Shown piece by piece: positions 32,011 through 41,774 of a stretch of DNA of 64,000 bases (position 1 is the first letter of the stretch; every line of letters starts with the position of its first letter). The notes beneath the pieces are model-generated. The model was not told the DNA's origin. It saw nothing but the letters and a program-made list of their open reading frames with translations, and did no database searches. This DNA comes from Streptomyces fildesensis (GTDB taxonomy: Bacteria > Actinomycetota > Actinomycetes > Streptomycetales > Streptomycetaceae), in the NCBI RefSeq assembly GCF_016107395.1, contig NZ_JAAIKO010000002.1:186001-250000 (forward strand). Reading direction: 5' to 3'. Made by a program: the position numbers and the translations under genes.

Positions 32011-32907
32011 CTACGGCAGGGCCTTGGTGAGCTTCTTCCCGTCGACCTTGTTGCTGAGGGTCAGCGAGCAGGAGATCGTGTCCTTCTTCTGGATCTGGTA
32101 CGTCATGAGCGACGGGTACAGCGCGTAGTAGTAATAGGTCTTGCCGTCGGCCGGGATACGGGCGAGACGCTTCTTGGCGTCCGGCTCGCACAGCTTCAGC
32201 ACCTTGCTCTGGAGCTCGGTCTCGGTGGTGAAGCTGCCGGTCAGGGTCTCGTTCGCGACGACCTCGCCGTCGTGCGGCGAACTGCACGAGCGGGTCGTGA
32301 CGACGGACACGCTGCTGTCCAGGCCGGGGTGGTCGAAGCACTTGCCCGGGTTCAGCACGACGTACGGCACCAGGTCCGGGGTCGGGCTGCTGCTGGTGGA
32401 GCCGGTGGTCGGCAGGTCGGTGGGAATGTCGAGCGTCGGCAGGTCGGTCGGCAGCGTCACCGTCGGCGTCGGGAACGCGGAGGTGGACGACGACGAGCTG
32501 GAGCTCGTCAGCGCGTCCGGCTTCTTGTCGTCGCCACCGCTGCTGGCCAGGACTATGCCGCCGATGATCGCCCCGACGACGACCACCGCACCGATCGCGA
32601 TCGCCGCGTTCCGGCCGTTGTTGTTGCCGCCACCGGGCGGCGGAGGATAGCCGCCGCCACCCGGCGGATAGCCGTAGCCGCCGGGGGGCACCGGCGGTCC
32701 GGGAGGACCGGGCGGGCCGTAGCCGCCCTGGCCTCCTTGGCCACCACCCTGCGGATATCCGTAACCGCCCTGGCCGCCTTGCGGATAGCCGTAGCCGTCA
32801 CCCGGCGGAGGAGGTGGTGTCGGCGGACCAAAGTTCTGCGGCGGACCGAAGCCGCCACCTTGCCCTGGTGGCGGCTGACCGTTCGGCGGAGGCGGAGGAA
32901 AACCCAT
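32011..32907 (-). CDS. Pro/Gly-rich membrane protein with septum-formation-like exported domain
   Basis: 298 residues. An N-terminal cytoplasmic tail of about 95 residues is made of Pro/Gly/Tyr repeats such as YGYPQGG. One transmembrane helix follows (about 100-122), a Ser/Thr/Pro linker, then an exported domain with GKCFD ... RSCSSPHDGEVV, the signature of the actinobacterial septum-formation family, and a third Cys (LKLC). Cysteines probably form disulfides outside the cell. The ATG at 32907 is chosen because it begins the Pro-rich region; ATG at 32925 is possible. Divergent from hisI. Confidence 0.75.
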   Translation of the reverse strand: MGFPPPPPNGQPPPGQGGGFGPPQNFGPPTPPPPPGDGYGYPQGGQGGYGYPQGGGQGGQGGYGPPGPPGPPVPPGGYGYPPGGGGYPPPPGGGNNNGRNAAIAIGAVVVVGAIIGGIVLASSGGDDKKPDALTSSSSSSSTSAFPTPTVTLPTDLPTLDIPTDLPTTGSTSSSPTPDLVPYVVLNPGKCFDHPGLDSSVSVVTTRSCSSPHDGEVVANETLTGSFTTETELQSKVLKLCEPDAKKRLARIPADGKTYYYYALYPSLMTYQIQKKDTISCSLTLSNKVDGKKLTKALP

Positions 32908-33042
32908 GCACGAAGGATGCCCCATACGGGTGACAACAGCGAGCGACTAGGGAATCAAGGTCGGTGAACCTGCCGCGTTCATCACCGAACGCACCTTTTG
33001 GGCGGCGCAAAAGGCCGGAAGGACCGGCGGCACAATAGAGGC

Positions 33043-33426
33043 ATGCCCGACACCGCCGCACCGTCTCCCGCGTCCCCGTCCTCCCCGCTCGACCCGGCCG
33101 TGGCCGCCCGCCTCAAGCGCACCGCCGACGGGCTCGTCCCCGCCATCGCGCAGCAGTACGACACCGGCGAGGTGCTCATGCTCGGCTGGATGGACGACGA
33201 GGCGCTGCACCGCACGCTCACCACCGGCCGCTGCACGTACTGGAGCCGCAGCCGTGGCGAGTACTGGGTCAAGGGCGACACCTCGGGGCACGTCCAGCAC
33301 GTCAGGTCCGTCGCCCTCGACTGCGACGGCGACACCCTGCTCGTCAAGGTCGACCAGACCGGTGCCGCCTGCCACACCGGCGACCGCACCTGCTTCGACG
33401 CCGACCCGCTGCCGCTGGGCCCCTGA
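33043..33426 (+). CDS. hisI: Phosphoribosyl-AMP cyclohydrolase
   Basis: 127 residues, the monofunctional enzyme opening the purine ring in step 3 of histidine synthesis. Seen: [28 protein letters not shown], and the metal sites DCDGD and CHTGDRTC. It is separated from the main his operon by about 6 kb. CACAAT (33031-33036) ends six bases before the ATG, so it is probably leaderless with its own promoter. The toxin-like cassette begins 131 bases downstream. Confidence 0.95.
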   Translation: MPDTAAPSPASPSSPLDPAVAARLKRTADGLVPAIAQQYDTGEVLMLGWMDDEALHRTLTTGRCTYWSRSRGEYWVKGDTSGHVQHVRSVALDCDGDTLLVKVDQTGAACHTGDRTCFDADPLPLGP

Positions 33427-33557
33427 CCCCCTGATGCGGGGGGTCCGCCCTCGTCCGTCCCGGTCCGTCCCACCATCCCGGTGACCTTCCGGCCTGGCCG
33501 TAAACGTTATCGGCCACTGTGGCAAGCTGTCGGTCCGCGGATCGATGGGAGGGTTCG

Positions 33558-33857
33558 ATGACGGACCTGGGGTACGACCTGGGGGCACTGGACGCGTTCA
33601 CCGGCCAGCTCACCCGGATCAAACAGGGGCTCGAATCCAGCCACTCGGTGATCGACTCCTTCGACTCCGACTACGGCGACGGCCGGGTCCGCGACGCGAT
33701 GCACCACTTCGAGAAGCGCTGGCGCGACGGGCGCGGCCATGTCGAGAACACGGCCGGCGTCCTGTCCTCCATGGTCACCGAGGCCGTGAAGGCCTACACC
33801 AAGGTCGACGAGGACCTCGCCAAGCAGCTGCGCGACGGCACCAAGGCACCGCAGTGA
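33558..33857 (+). CDS. WXG100-like small helical protein heading the toxin-like cassette
   Basis: 99 residues, almost entirely helical, of ESAT-6/WXG100 size. A central WRDG turn (KRWRDGRGH, about residue 55) separates two amphipathic helices, as in type VII secretion substrates. The ATG at 33558 has GGGAGGG about 4-5 bases upstream. The GTG of the next gene overlaps its stop. Probably a secretion partner of the large protein encoded two genes downstream. Assignment is by size, fold and context; sequence identity to WXG100 is weak. Confidence 0.72.
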   Translation: MTDLGYDLGALDAFTGQLTRIKQGLESSHSVIDSFDSDYGDGRVRDAMHHFEKRWRDGRGHVENTAGVLSSMVTEAVKAYTKVDEDLAKQLRDGTKAPQ

Positions 33858-34504
33858 GCGGCCCCAGGTTCGACACGGGCGTCGGCTACACCCTGCGCGT
33901 CCCCGGCAGCTGGTTCGAGGTCGACGTCCGCCCCGCGACCCGCGCCGCCTCGGCGGCCGACCTCGTCAGCCGGCGCCTCACCGATCTGCCCGAACTGCGC
34001 GAGCGCCGCTCCGACATCGTCCGGCTGCTGCGCAACCAGGCGGCGGCCGCCTGGAACGCCGGCGCGGTCTACTGCGCGGTGATGGCGGAATCGGTCGCGG
34101 ACGGCCTGCTGCCCGCCTGCGTCACCGTCTCCTTCGTCGCCGGGCCGGTCGACGCGAGCAGCGACGCCGAGGACCGGCTGTCCCCGCTGCTCGCACCGCT
34201 CACCGCGAAGACGGCCAAGGCCGAGGGCGACACCTGGACCGAGCTGTCCACCGTCGAACTCCCGGACGCCGGGCCCGCCGCCCGCAGCCACGGGGTCGAG
34301 GACATCGAGGACGAGTCGGGCCGCCCGATGCGCGTCGTCACCATGCAGACCTTCGTACCGCTGCGGGACGTGAACCGCGTCGCCATCGTCTCGTGCAGCA
34401 GTCCCGCCGTGGAGGTGGCGCCGGCGCTGCTCGACGTCTTCGACGCGATCAGCTCCACCTTCCGCCTGTTCCGCGCAGCCGACCTCGTGGAGACCACATC
34501 GTGA
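33854..34504 (+). CDS. Accessory protein of the toxin-like cassette
   Basis: 216 residues, soluble, mixed alpha/beta, no signal peptide or catalytic motif visible. The start GYTLRVPGSWFEVDV looks like a single beta-rich domain. Overlaps both neighbours by GTGA. Proteins of this size between a WXG100-like and an effector gene often act as export chaperones, but I see no direct evidence for that. Function unknown. Confidence 0.7.
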   Translation: MSGPRFDTGVGYTLRVPGSWFEVDVRPATRAASAADLVSRRLTDLPELRERRSDIVRLLRNQAAAAWNAGAVYCAVMAESVADGLLPACVTVSFVAGPVDASSDAEDRLSPLLAPLTAKTAKAEGDTWTELSTVELPDAGPAARSHGVEDIEDESGRPMRVVTMQTFVPLRDVNRVAIVSCSSPAVEVAPALLDVFDAISSTFRLFRAADLVETTS

Positions 34505-36324
34505 GCCGCCCGGCCGACTGGTACATCCTCGACCTGCACGAGGACCCGACCCCGGGGGACGTCTTCCGGGTCCGCCAACTCGCCACCACCACCCGCCGGA
34601 TCGCCGACGACGCGGAGGCCGCGTCCCGCAACGTCCGGGCCCTCGCCGGTGACCACGCGACGATGACGTGGGTGGGCGCCGCCGGTGACGTCTTCAAAGA
34701 GGCGATCGGCAAGTTCCCCGGGCAGCTCGACAAGGTCGCGCACTCCCACCACCTGGCCGCCGACGCACTCGACGGCTACGCGACGTCCCTCGACTCGGCG
34801 CAGAGCCAGGCGGACCGGGCGCTCTCCCAGGGCCGCCAGGTCTACGACCAGGTGAAGAGCCTGCACGCGCAGCTCGTCACGGCCAACGGCTCGCTCACGA
34901 CGCTGGACAAGGCGGTCGCCCCGCCCGACCCCGACCAGGTCAAGGAGCAGGCCCGCAAGCACACCGCCGCCCAGGGCCAGGTCACGTCCCTGCAGTCGCA
35001 GCTCAGCGGTCCCCAGGCACAGCTGGACGCCGCCAAGCGGCTCGCCGGGCAGGCGGCGGAGCTGCGGAACACCGCCGCCGACACCGCGAGCAGGTCACTG
35101 CACGAGGCCGCCGACGCGGGCATCCCGCCGGACTCGTTCTGGCACAAGCTCGGGGACCTCGCCGCCAAGGCGTGGAACGGCGTCATCGTCGTCGCGAAGA
35201 TCGTGGTCGCGGTCGGCGGCATCATCGCGCTCATCATCGGCGGCCCGATCGCGTGGATCGTCTTCGCGGCGGCACTGCTGGTGCTCGCGGACACCATCGC
35301 CAAGTACACCCAGGGGAAAGCGACCCTGTGGGATGTGGCCCTCGCGGCGCTGAGCTGCATTCCCATGACGAAGGGCCTCACCTCGCTGGGCGCGCTGAAG
35401 GGCGCCTTCGCGGCCGAGGGGCTGCTCGGCGTGGGCAGCCATCTGCTGGGTGCCGGATGGGGTGCGATCAAGGGCATCGGCACCGGCGCGATGGCCCTGT
35501 GGAAGGGCCGCTCGGCCATCCCGGGACTGCTGCGCGCCCTGCCGTTCACCGCACTGGGCAAGCTGACGTCGATGGCCACCGAGCTGCGGTACGGGGCCTC
35601 CGGCGCGCTGACCGGGTTCGGGGCCGGCTTCGGTGACGGGGCGGGGCTCTTCGGCTCGTTCCGGTCCAGCCTCTCCGAGGGTCTCCAGGGCTGGCGCGGC
35701 GGCACCCAGGCGGCGTCGGAACTGCCGTCCCAGGGAGCGCGCGCCTGGCAGGGCTCGGGCGGCTACCCGGGGATCGACCTGTGGCACGACACCGTCATCC
35801 CGGCAGGCACCAACACGGAGGCGCTGCACCCGCGCATCACCGGATTCGTGATGCCGGAGGGGACGATGGCGTCACTGGGCGCGGATTCCACCGAGATCAG
35901 CAAGGGAGTTCAAGTAGGACCGTCCGACAAGGGCGGCTTCATCCTGCATGAGTACCGGACCGAGGGCGTCACCCTGCGGTTCAACTCCGACGTGCCGGCG
36001 GCCGGCGCCTACGCGAACGCCAACCCGCAGTTCGGAGGAGGCGGCCTGCCGCAGTACTTCGTTCCCGACGTGATGTCGCACATCGACTCCGGCGCCATCT
36101 CGGTCATCGACCACAGCGGCAACGTCCTGCCGGTCGCGCCGAACGGTGTCGCCACGGTCGGTCCCGGGCAGAACATCCCGCTGAACAACTTCGACCGGGT
36201 GCCCGGCTCGCCCATCCTGACCAACAACGTCACGGCCGCTACGGCCCGGGGCGGTATCACCATCGTCGGCGGGATCACCCAAGGAGCGGTCCACGGCGCC
36301 AGAATCACCGAGCCGAGCAGGTGA
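34501..36324 (+). CDS. Large WXG/LXG-like protein with variable C-terminus, putative polymorphic toxin
   Basis: 607 residues. N-terminal helical region (about 1-210) with a WVG turn (TMTWVGAAGDVF, near residue 58) and long coiled-coil-like helices. Two strongly hydrophobic segments (about 225-270) follow, then a Gly/Ala-rich linker region (about 290-415). A distinct C-terminal domain (about 420-607) contains HEYRTEGVTLRF and NPQFGGGGLPQYFVPD. That GGGxxQY-type motif recalls ends of known toxin domains but is not enough to name an activity. Translationally coupled to the genes before and after. Best read as a type VII secreted effector with a C-terminal toxin; toxicity is inferred. Confidence 0.68.
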   Translation: MSRPADWYILDLHEDPTPGDVFRVRQLATTTRRIADDAEAASRNVRALAGDHATMTWVGAAGDVFKEAIGKFPGQLDKVAHSHHLAADALDGYATSLDSAQSQADRALSQGRQVYDQVKSLHAQLVTANGSLTTLDKAVAPPDPDQVKEQARKHTAAQGQVTSLQSQLSGPQAQLDAAKRLAGQAAELRNTAADTASRSLHEAADAGIPPDSFWHKLGDLAAKAWNGVIVVAKIVVAVGGIIALIIGGPIAWIVFAAALLVLADTIAKYTQGKATLWDVALAALSCIPMTKGLTSLGALKGAFAAEGLLGVGSHLLGAGWGAIKGIGTGAMALWKGRSAIPGLLRALPFTALGKLTSMATELRYGASGALTGFGAGFGDGAGLFGSFRSSLSEGLQGWRGGTQAASELPSQGARAWQGSGGYPGIDLWHDTVIPAGTNTEALHPRITGFVMPEGTMASLGADSTEISKGVQVGPSDKGGFILHEYRTEGVTLRFNSDVPAAGAYANANPQFGGGGLPQYFVPDVMSHIDSGAISVIDHSGNVLPVAPNGVATVGPGQNIPLNNFDRVPGSPILTNNVTAATARGGITIVGGITQGAVHGARITEPSR

Positions 36325-36686
36325 GCGAAGAGATGACGGAAGACCCCCGGCTGCGTATCGCGGCTTCGAGTGCGGGCGGGACCGAGTGGGCGCACCTGGA
36401 CGCGCTGGTGGCCGCCGAGGTGTCCTGGGGAAACCGGGTCAAGAAGTACTGGTATGTCGTCGACCCGCACTTCGGGGACTGGGAACTCACCTTTGACAAG
36501 CCCTTCCACGTGGCCCGGCTCAGGGAGACGTTCATCTTTCCCCCCAGCATTCAACTGATGACCGTCGAGGCGCAGCCGAACGGCCTCGGTGCCAGGATGT
36601 TCCTGAGCGACAACCTGAACAGGCTCGGGATCTCGGCGCCGCTGTCCAAGGACCTGCCCGCCGTCAACGCGGAGATCGAGCTATGA
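36321..36686 (+). CDS. Candidate immunity protein for the 607-residue toxin-like protein
   Basis: 121 residues, soluble, no signal peptide. Its GTG overlaps the stop of the putative toxin gene (GTGA), the usual toxin-immunity order, and its own stop overlaps the next ATG. Contains KKYWYVVDPHFGDWEL and FIFPPSIQLMTVE strands. No family recognised. If its partner is toxic, it should bind the C-terminal domain and protect the producing cell; that role is inferred from position only. Confidence 0.62.
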   Translation: MSEEMTEDPRLRIAASSAGGTEWAHLDALVAAEVSWGNRVKKYWYVVDPHFGDWELTFDKPFHVARLRETFIFPPSIQLMTVEAQPNGLGARMFLSDNLNRLGISAPLSKDLPAVNAEIEL

Positions 36687-37366
36687 GCGAGCACGCCGAA
36701 CAGGGTCCCCGGCCGATCGAGGTCTCCCCGCTGATCTACCGGCTGGCCGACAGCGTCGTGCTGATCGGTGTGCGGACGGGCGACCGCGGCCCGGAACCGC
36801 TCTACACGGATGTCTCCGGAGCGCTGTGCGCAGTCGCGTACACCGACCCGGAGGAGATCCGGCGCGATCTGCCCGAGGGCTACCGGCTGTTCCAGATCAC
36901 CGTTCCCGAACTGCTCGCCCAACTGCCGCCCGCGGCCGGGCTGATCATCGATCCGCGCGCCGCCTCGCCGATCCACGTGGCCGCCGAGGAGCGCGATGTG
37001 GTGATCGCGGCGGGCCTGCCGTTCCCGGCCGGCGCGTACATCAAGGTCAAGGCGTCCGCGGACCCGCAGCCCCGGCTGCTGGCCGCCGCACTGCCGCGGA
37101 TCGAGGCGCTGGCCGCGGTGCGGCGGCTGTACCTCACGCGCTACCGGGTCGCGGACGCCCGGGAGAAGATCCTGGTGGTGTACGAGGTCGACGCGGTGCC
37201 CGGAGCCGACACCGCGGCCGCGGACGCGGTGATGGCCGCCGCGGCCGACATCGCCCTGGCCGACCCGATGCAGATCGTGGCCCTCGGCGACGTTCCGGAG
37301 GACCTGCGCGCCGTCGTTCTCGCCGACGTCGAGCCCGCGTACGTCCGGCCGGATCTGCGGGGCTGA
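36683..37366 (+). CDS. SseB-family protein at the end of the toxin-like cassette
   Basis: 227 residues. Residues about 15-105 resemble the SseB N-terminal domain (PLYTD, a hydrophobic VAYTDPEE segment, LLAQLPPAAGLIIDP), and the rest an SseB C-terminal-like domain (AGAYIKVKASADPQP, then LYLTRYRV). SseB-like proteins are frequent near type VII and polymorphic toxin genes in Streptomyces, possibly as immunity or adaptor proteins. The ATG at 36683 overlaps the previous stop. trpE begins 36 bases after it, with its own promoter. Confidence 0.7.
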   Translation: MSEHAEQGPRPIEVSPLIYRLADSVVLIGVRTGDRGPEPLYTDVSGALCAVAYTDPEEIRRDLPEGYRLFQITVPELLAQLPPAAGLIIDPRAASPIHVAAEERDVVIAAGLPFPAGAYIKVKASADPQPRLLAAALPRIEALAAVRRLYLTRYRVADAREKILVVYEVDAVPGADTAAADAVMAAAADIALADPMQIVALGDVPEDLRAVVLADVEPAYVRPDLRG

Positions 37367-37390
37367 GCGGGCGCCCGCCCGCAGGCCCAT

Positions 37391-37402
37391 TACGCTGCCG
37401 CT

Positions 37403-37405
<3 letters not shown>
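37391..37405 (+). promoter_or_regulatory. Leaderless promoter of trpE
   Basis: TACGCT (37391-37396) ends six bases before the trpE ATG at 37403. There is no room or coding signal for a Trp-rich leader peptide, so classical attenuation is not visible here. Confidence 0.5.
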
Positions 37406-38926
<1,521 letters not shown>

Positions 38927-38955
38927 CCGCGGGAACGCCGGTGGGAAAACGCGAA

Positions 38956-38986
38956 GGCGGGGCGGCCCGGATCGGGCCGCCCCGCC
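38956..38986. terminator. Bidirectional terminator between trpE and the sedolisin gene
   Basis: Perfect 13-bp stem GGCGGGGCGGCCC / GGGCCGCCCCGCC with a 5-base loop, between two convergent genes. Confidence 0.85.
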
Positions 38987-39002
38987 GTGCTTCACGGGGC
39001 CG

Positions 39003-40310
39003 TCAGCCCGTGAAGGCCGAGGTGCCGTTCGGGGTGCCGAGTCCCGTCGGGCCGTCGTATCCGGCCTTGGCGGTGCACAGGTACGAGCCCGAGCAGCTGC
39101 CGTTGGAGCCGCTCGTCACGTCGTTGAGCGCCGAGGTGTGGGCGTACGGGAACGAGGTCGGGTACGAACCGGACGACGGGGCGCCGGCGATGGCGTACAC
39201 ACCCGCGATGATCGGCGCCGAGGCGCTGGTGCCACCGAAGGTGTAGTAGCCGGCGGCGATCCCGTACGAGTCGTAGATCGCGACACCGGTGGCCGGGTCG
39301 GCGACCGCCGAGACGTCGGAGATGGTCCGCTTGGCGCAGCCGGTGTCCTGCTGCCAGGACTGCTTGGCGTCGTAGGCGGAGCAGCCGGAGCCGGTGCCCT
39401 CGGTGCTGTTCGTGGACCAGACGGTCTCGGTCCAGCCGCGGGCGTTGGAGGCGGTCTTGAGGGCGGTGCCGCCGACCGAGGTCACGTACTTGGAGGCGGC
39501 GGGGTACTCGGCGCCGTAGGCGGAGTCACCGGCGCTGACCGTGATCGCCACACCCGGGTGGTTGAAGTAGCTGCTGTCGTAGGAGGCGTCGGAGGAGGAC
39601 TCCCCGCCGCCGTAGCTGTTCGAGACGTACTTCGCGCCCAGGGTGACGGCACGGTTCACCGCGGTGCCGAGGTTCGCCATCGAGGGGGTCTTGGCCTCGA
39701 CGAGCAGGATCTTGCACTTGGGGCAGATCGCGCTGGCCATGTCGAGGTCGAGGGATATCTCCTCCGACCAGCCGGCGTCGGCGGTGGGCAGCGCGGTGGT
39801 GCTGCCGGTCTGACTGACCTTCTTGAAGCAGCCGTTGGCCGTGGTGCAGGCCGGCAGTCCGTAGTGCGCGCGGTAGACGCCGAGGTCCGCCTCGGCGTTC
39901 GGGTCGTCGTAGGCGTCGACGATCGCGATCGTCCGCCCGGCGCCGTTGGCGGCCGCCGCGGAGGTCAGCCCGTAGGCCTTCTGAAGATCGCTCGGGCCGT
40001 AACCTGTGGGGGCGGCGGCCGCATTGGGGGTGATCGTCGTGCCTCGGACGTTGGTGGTGTGCACCGTGCCGCTGGTGACGCGGAGCGCCTTGCACGCCAT
40101 CTCGCCCGCCTTGGGCAGGGCACAGGCGCGCGCGGTGTGCACGGCCTGGTCCGCGTTCACTGCGACGTTCCGGGCGGTCGCGGCGGTCCGCGCGACCGGC
40201 TGCGCGTCGGCGGACGGGGCGATGGCGAAGCCCGCCAGGGCCAGTGCCGCGACGGCGGTGAGGGAGAGTCCGGCGCGCCGAAGCGACGCCGGAGTAAGGG
40301 TTGTGCGCAA
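39003..40310 (-). CDS. Secreted sedolisin (S53 family) serine-carboxyl peptidase
   Basis: 435 residues with a signal peptide (Arg-rich start, hydrophobic core about 16-30, ADA cleavage site near 36). The S53 catalytic set is present: Glu184 and Asp188 in EEISLDLD, oxyanion Asp262 in SAGDS, and Ser362 in GGTSASAP. A C-terminal GYDGPTGLGTPNG segment for calcium follows. A short N-terminal propeptide is likely. An acid-active secreted protease. The chosen start is TTG at 40310 because AGGAGG lies seven bases upstream; the open frame to 40418 has no such site. Unrelated to tryptophan synthesis despite its position. Confidence 0.92.
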   Translation of the reverse strand: MRTTLTPASLRRAGLSLTAVAALALAGFAIAPSADAQPVARTAATARNVAVNADQAVHTARACALPKAGEMACKALRVTSGTVHTTNVRGTTITPNAAAAPTGYGPSDLQKAYGLTSAAAANGAGRTIAIVDAYDDPNAEADLGVYRAHYGLPACTTANGCFKKVSQTGSTTALPTADAGWSEEISLDLDMASAICPKCKILLVEAKTPSMANLGTAVNRAVTLGAKYVSNSYGGGESSSDASYDSSYFNHPGVAITVSAGDSAYGAEYPAASKYVTSVGGTALKTASNARGWTETVWSTNSTEGTGSGCSAYDAKQSWQQDTGCAKRTISDVSAVADPATGVAIYDSYGIAAGYYTFGGTSASAPIIAGVYAIAGAPSSGSYPTSFPYAHTSALNDVTSGSNGSCSGSYLCTAKAGYDGPTGLGTPNGTSAFTG

Positions 40311-40473
40311 CGTACTGCCTCCTGTGGCGGTAAACCGGGGGCTGTGCGGGGGGAATTGATCCGCTGGAGCGAGGTGGTCGCACGGGGGATCGGCGCGAAC
40401 GTATGGTGACGGGCGCACGTCAACAAGACGGCAGACGGAGTCTCTACCTCCGCTTTGCTTTCGGCAGTGATCG

Positions 40474-40499
40474 CATGGGTGAAAACTTGCTCACTCATG
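40474..40499. repeat. Imperfect palindrome upstream of the Trp-region membrane gene
   Basis: CATGGGTGA (40474-40482) and TCACTCATG (40491-40499) match as an inverted repeat at 8 of 9 positions, separated by 8 bases. It lies between divergent sedolisin and Trp-region membrane genes. The surrounding 40311-40593 holds no other visible gene. Confidence 0.5.
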
Positions 40500-40593
40500 G
40501 GCTGGTCGGTGCATGAAATCGACTCGTGGTGGTCTGTCCCTGATCGGTCCCCCGCCTGTGCCGCCCGCGGGCCGACGCGCGATAGTGGTCTAC

Positions 40594-41337
40594 GTGACTG
40601 CCGTGCCCCAGCCCCGCCCCGCCGAAGAATCCGCGACCACCGCGACCGTCCCGGTTCCGCCCGGGACCGCCCCGGAACCCACCGCGCCCGCCCCGGAACC
40701 CGCCGCCGACCCCGTGGTGACGGGGCCGCCGGCGCGCACCCGCGCCGCGGGCCGCCGCAGCCTGGCCCTCGCGCTGCTGCTCGGCGTCGCCGGCGCCGCC
40801 CTCACGCTGCTCGCGGCGGGCAAGACCTGGGCCCACGGGACCGCGAAGTACGCCGAGGGCTCGGTGGCGCTCACCGTCTCCGGCAGCGAGATCACCGGCG
40901 TGCCCGGCGCGCTCGCGCTCGTCGGCCTCGCCGCGCTGGTCGCCGTGTTCGCCGTCCGCGGGATCGGCCGCGCCGTCGTCTCGGGACTGCTCGTGCTGTG
41001 CGGCGCGGGCATCGTGACCGCAGCCCTCACCGACGGCCCCGGCTCCGCCCTGGACGCGGCCGCCACGGCCGCCACGACGCTGGCCAGTACGACCGTCGTC
41101 GGTGAGAGTTCCACCACATGGCCATGGGCCGCCGCCGCCGGGGGAGCGCTGCTGCTCGCGGCCGGAATGCTGGCCGTGCTGCGCGGCCGCCACTGGCCGG
41201 GGATGTCCAACCGCTACGACCGGGACGGGGCCACCGGCCTGCCGTCCCGCAAGGCGCAGCGCCCCGCCCCGGACCCCGAGCGCCCCGAGGAGCTGTGGAA
41301 GGCCCTCGACCGCGGCGAGGACCCGACCGGGGGCTGA
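40594..41337 (+). CDS. Trp-operon-associated membrane protein (TIGR02234 type)
   Basis: 247 residues. A Pro/Ala-rich N-terminal tail (about 50 residues) precedes four transmembrane segments and a charged C-terminus (GMSNRYDRDG ... LWKALDRGEDP). It matches the membrane protein conserved beside trp genes in actinobacteria, whose function is unknown (tryptophan or precursor transport has been suggested by context only). GATAGT (40581-40586) lies 7 bases before the GTG at 40594, so it is probably leaderless and heads the group leading to trpC. Confidence 0.85.
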   Translation: MTAVPQPRPAEESATTATVPVPPGTAPEPTAPAPEPAADPVVTGPPARTRAAGRRSLALALLLGVAGAALTLLAAGKTWAHGTAKYAEGSVALTVSGSEITGVPGALALVGLAALVAVFAVRGIGRAVVSGLLVLCGAGIVTAALTDGPGSALDAAATAATTLASTTVVGESSTTWPWAAAAGGALLLAAGMLAVLRGRHWPGMSNRYDRDGATGLPSRKAQRPAPDPERPEELWKALDRGEDPTGG

Positions 41338-41472
41338 CCGGGGCTGACCGGGGGCCGGCGTGGGGCCGACCTGGGGCCGGCCCACGCCGCACCCCCGTGC
41401 ACAAGGCGCTCCGGGAGCGCGCAAGAATGGACGAGGACAACTTCCCCGACCGAGAACATAATGGGAGCACTC

Positions 41473-41682
41473 ATGGCGGGCACCAACCACGGCCACACCC
41501 CTGCCGCCTGGACCGGCGTCATAATCGCCTTCATCGGATTCTGCGTCTCGGGTGCCTTCATGGTGATGGCCGAGCCGCTCGGATTCTGGGCGGGCCTGGT
41601 CGTGGTCCTGCTCGGCGGCGTCGTCGGCCTCGTGATGCGCGCGATGGGCCTGGGCCAGCCCCGGAAGCCCGCCCACAGCTGA
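41473..41682 (+). CDS. HGxxPAAW-motif small membrane protein
   Basis: 69 residues. The N-terminal HGHTPAAW motif at about residues 6-13 is followed by two transmembrane helices (about 15-35 and 40-58). A small actinobacterial family without known function, found next to trp genes. ATG at 41473 with GGGAG at 41463-41467; an ATG at 41461 is in frame but overlaps the ribosome site. A hairpin terminator follows. Confidence 0.85.
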   Translation: MAGTNHGHTPAAWTGVIIAFIGFCVSGAFMVMAEPLGFWAGLVVVLLGGVVGLVMRAMGLGQPRKPAHS

Positions 41683-41714
41683 CGTCCGGCTCCAACGGCA
41701 CGACACGCACGACA

Positions 41715-41745
41715 GGCGCGGCCCCGGCTGATCCGGGGCTGCGCC
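41715..41745 (+). terminator. Hairpin terminator after the HGxxPAAW gene
   Basis: GGCGCGGCCCCGG (41715-41727) pairs with CCGGGGCTGCGCC (41733-41745), 13 pairs including one G-U, loop CTGAT, followed by TTCGT. Confidence 0.7.
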
Positions 41746-41774
41746 TTCGTACGTCCCGGGGCACAATCAGGCAC

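Noticed and set aside
35758..36324. Naming the C-terminal domain a TNT-type NAD glycohydrolase
   Set aside because: Only a GGGxxQY-like motif is shared; the LDRFG and LPP motifs of TNT domains are not visible.
37367..37402. Attenuator leader peptide before trpE
   Set aside because: Only 36 bases separate the previous stop from trpE, with no Trp codon run and a -10 just before the start.
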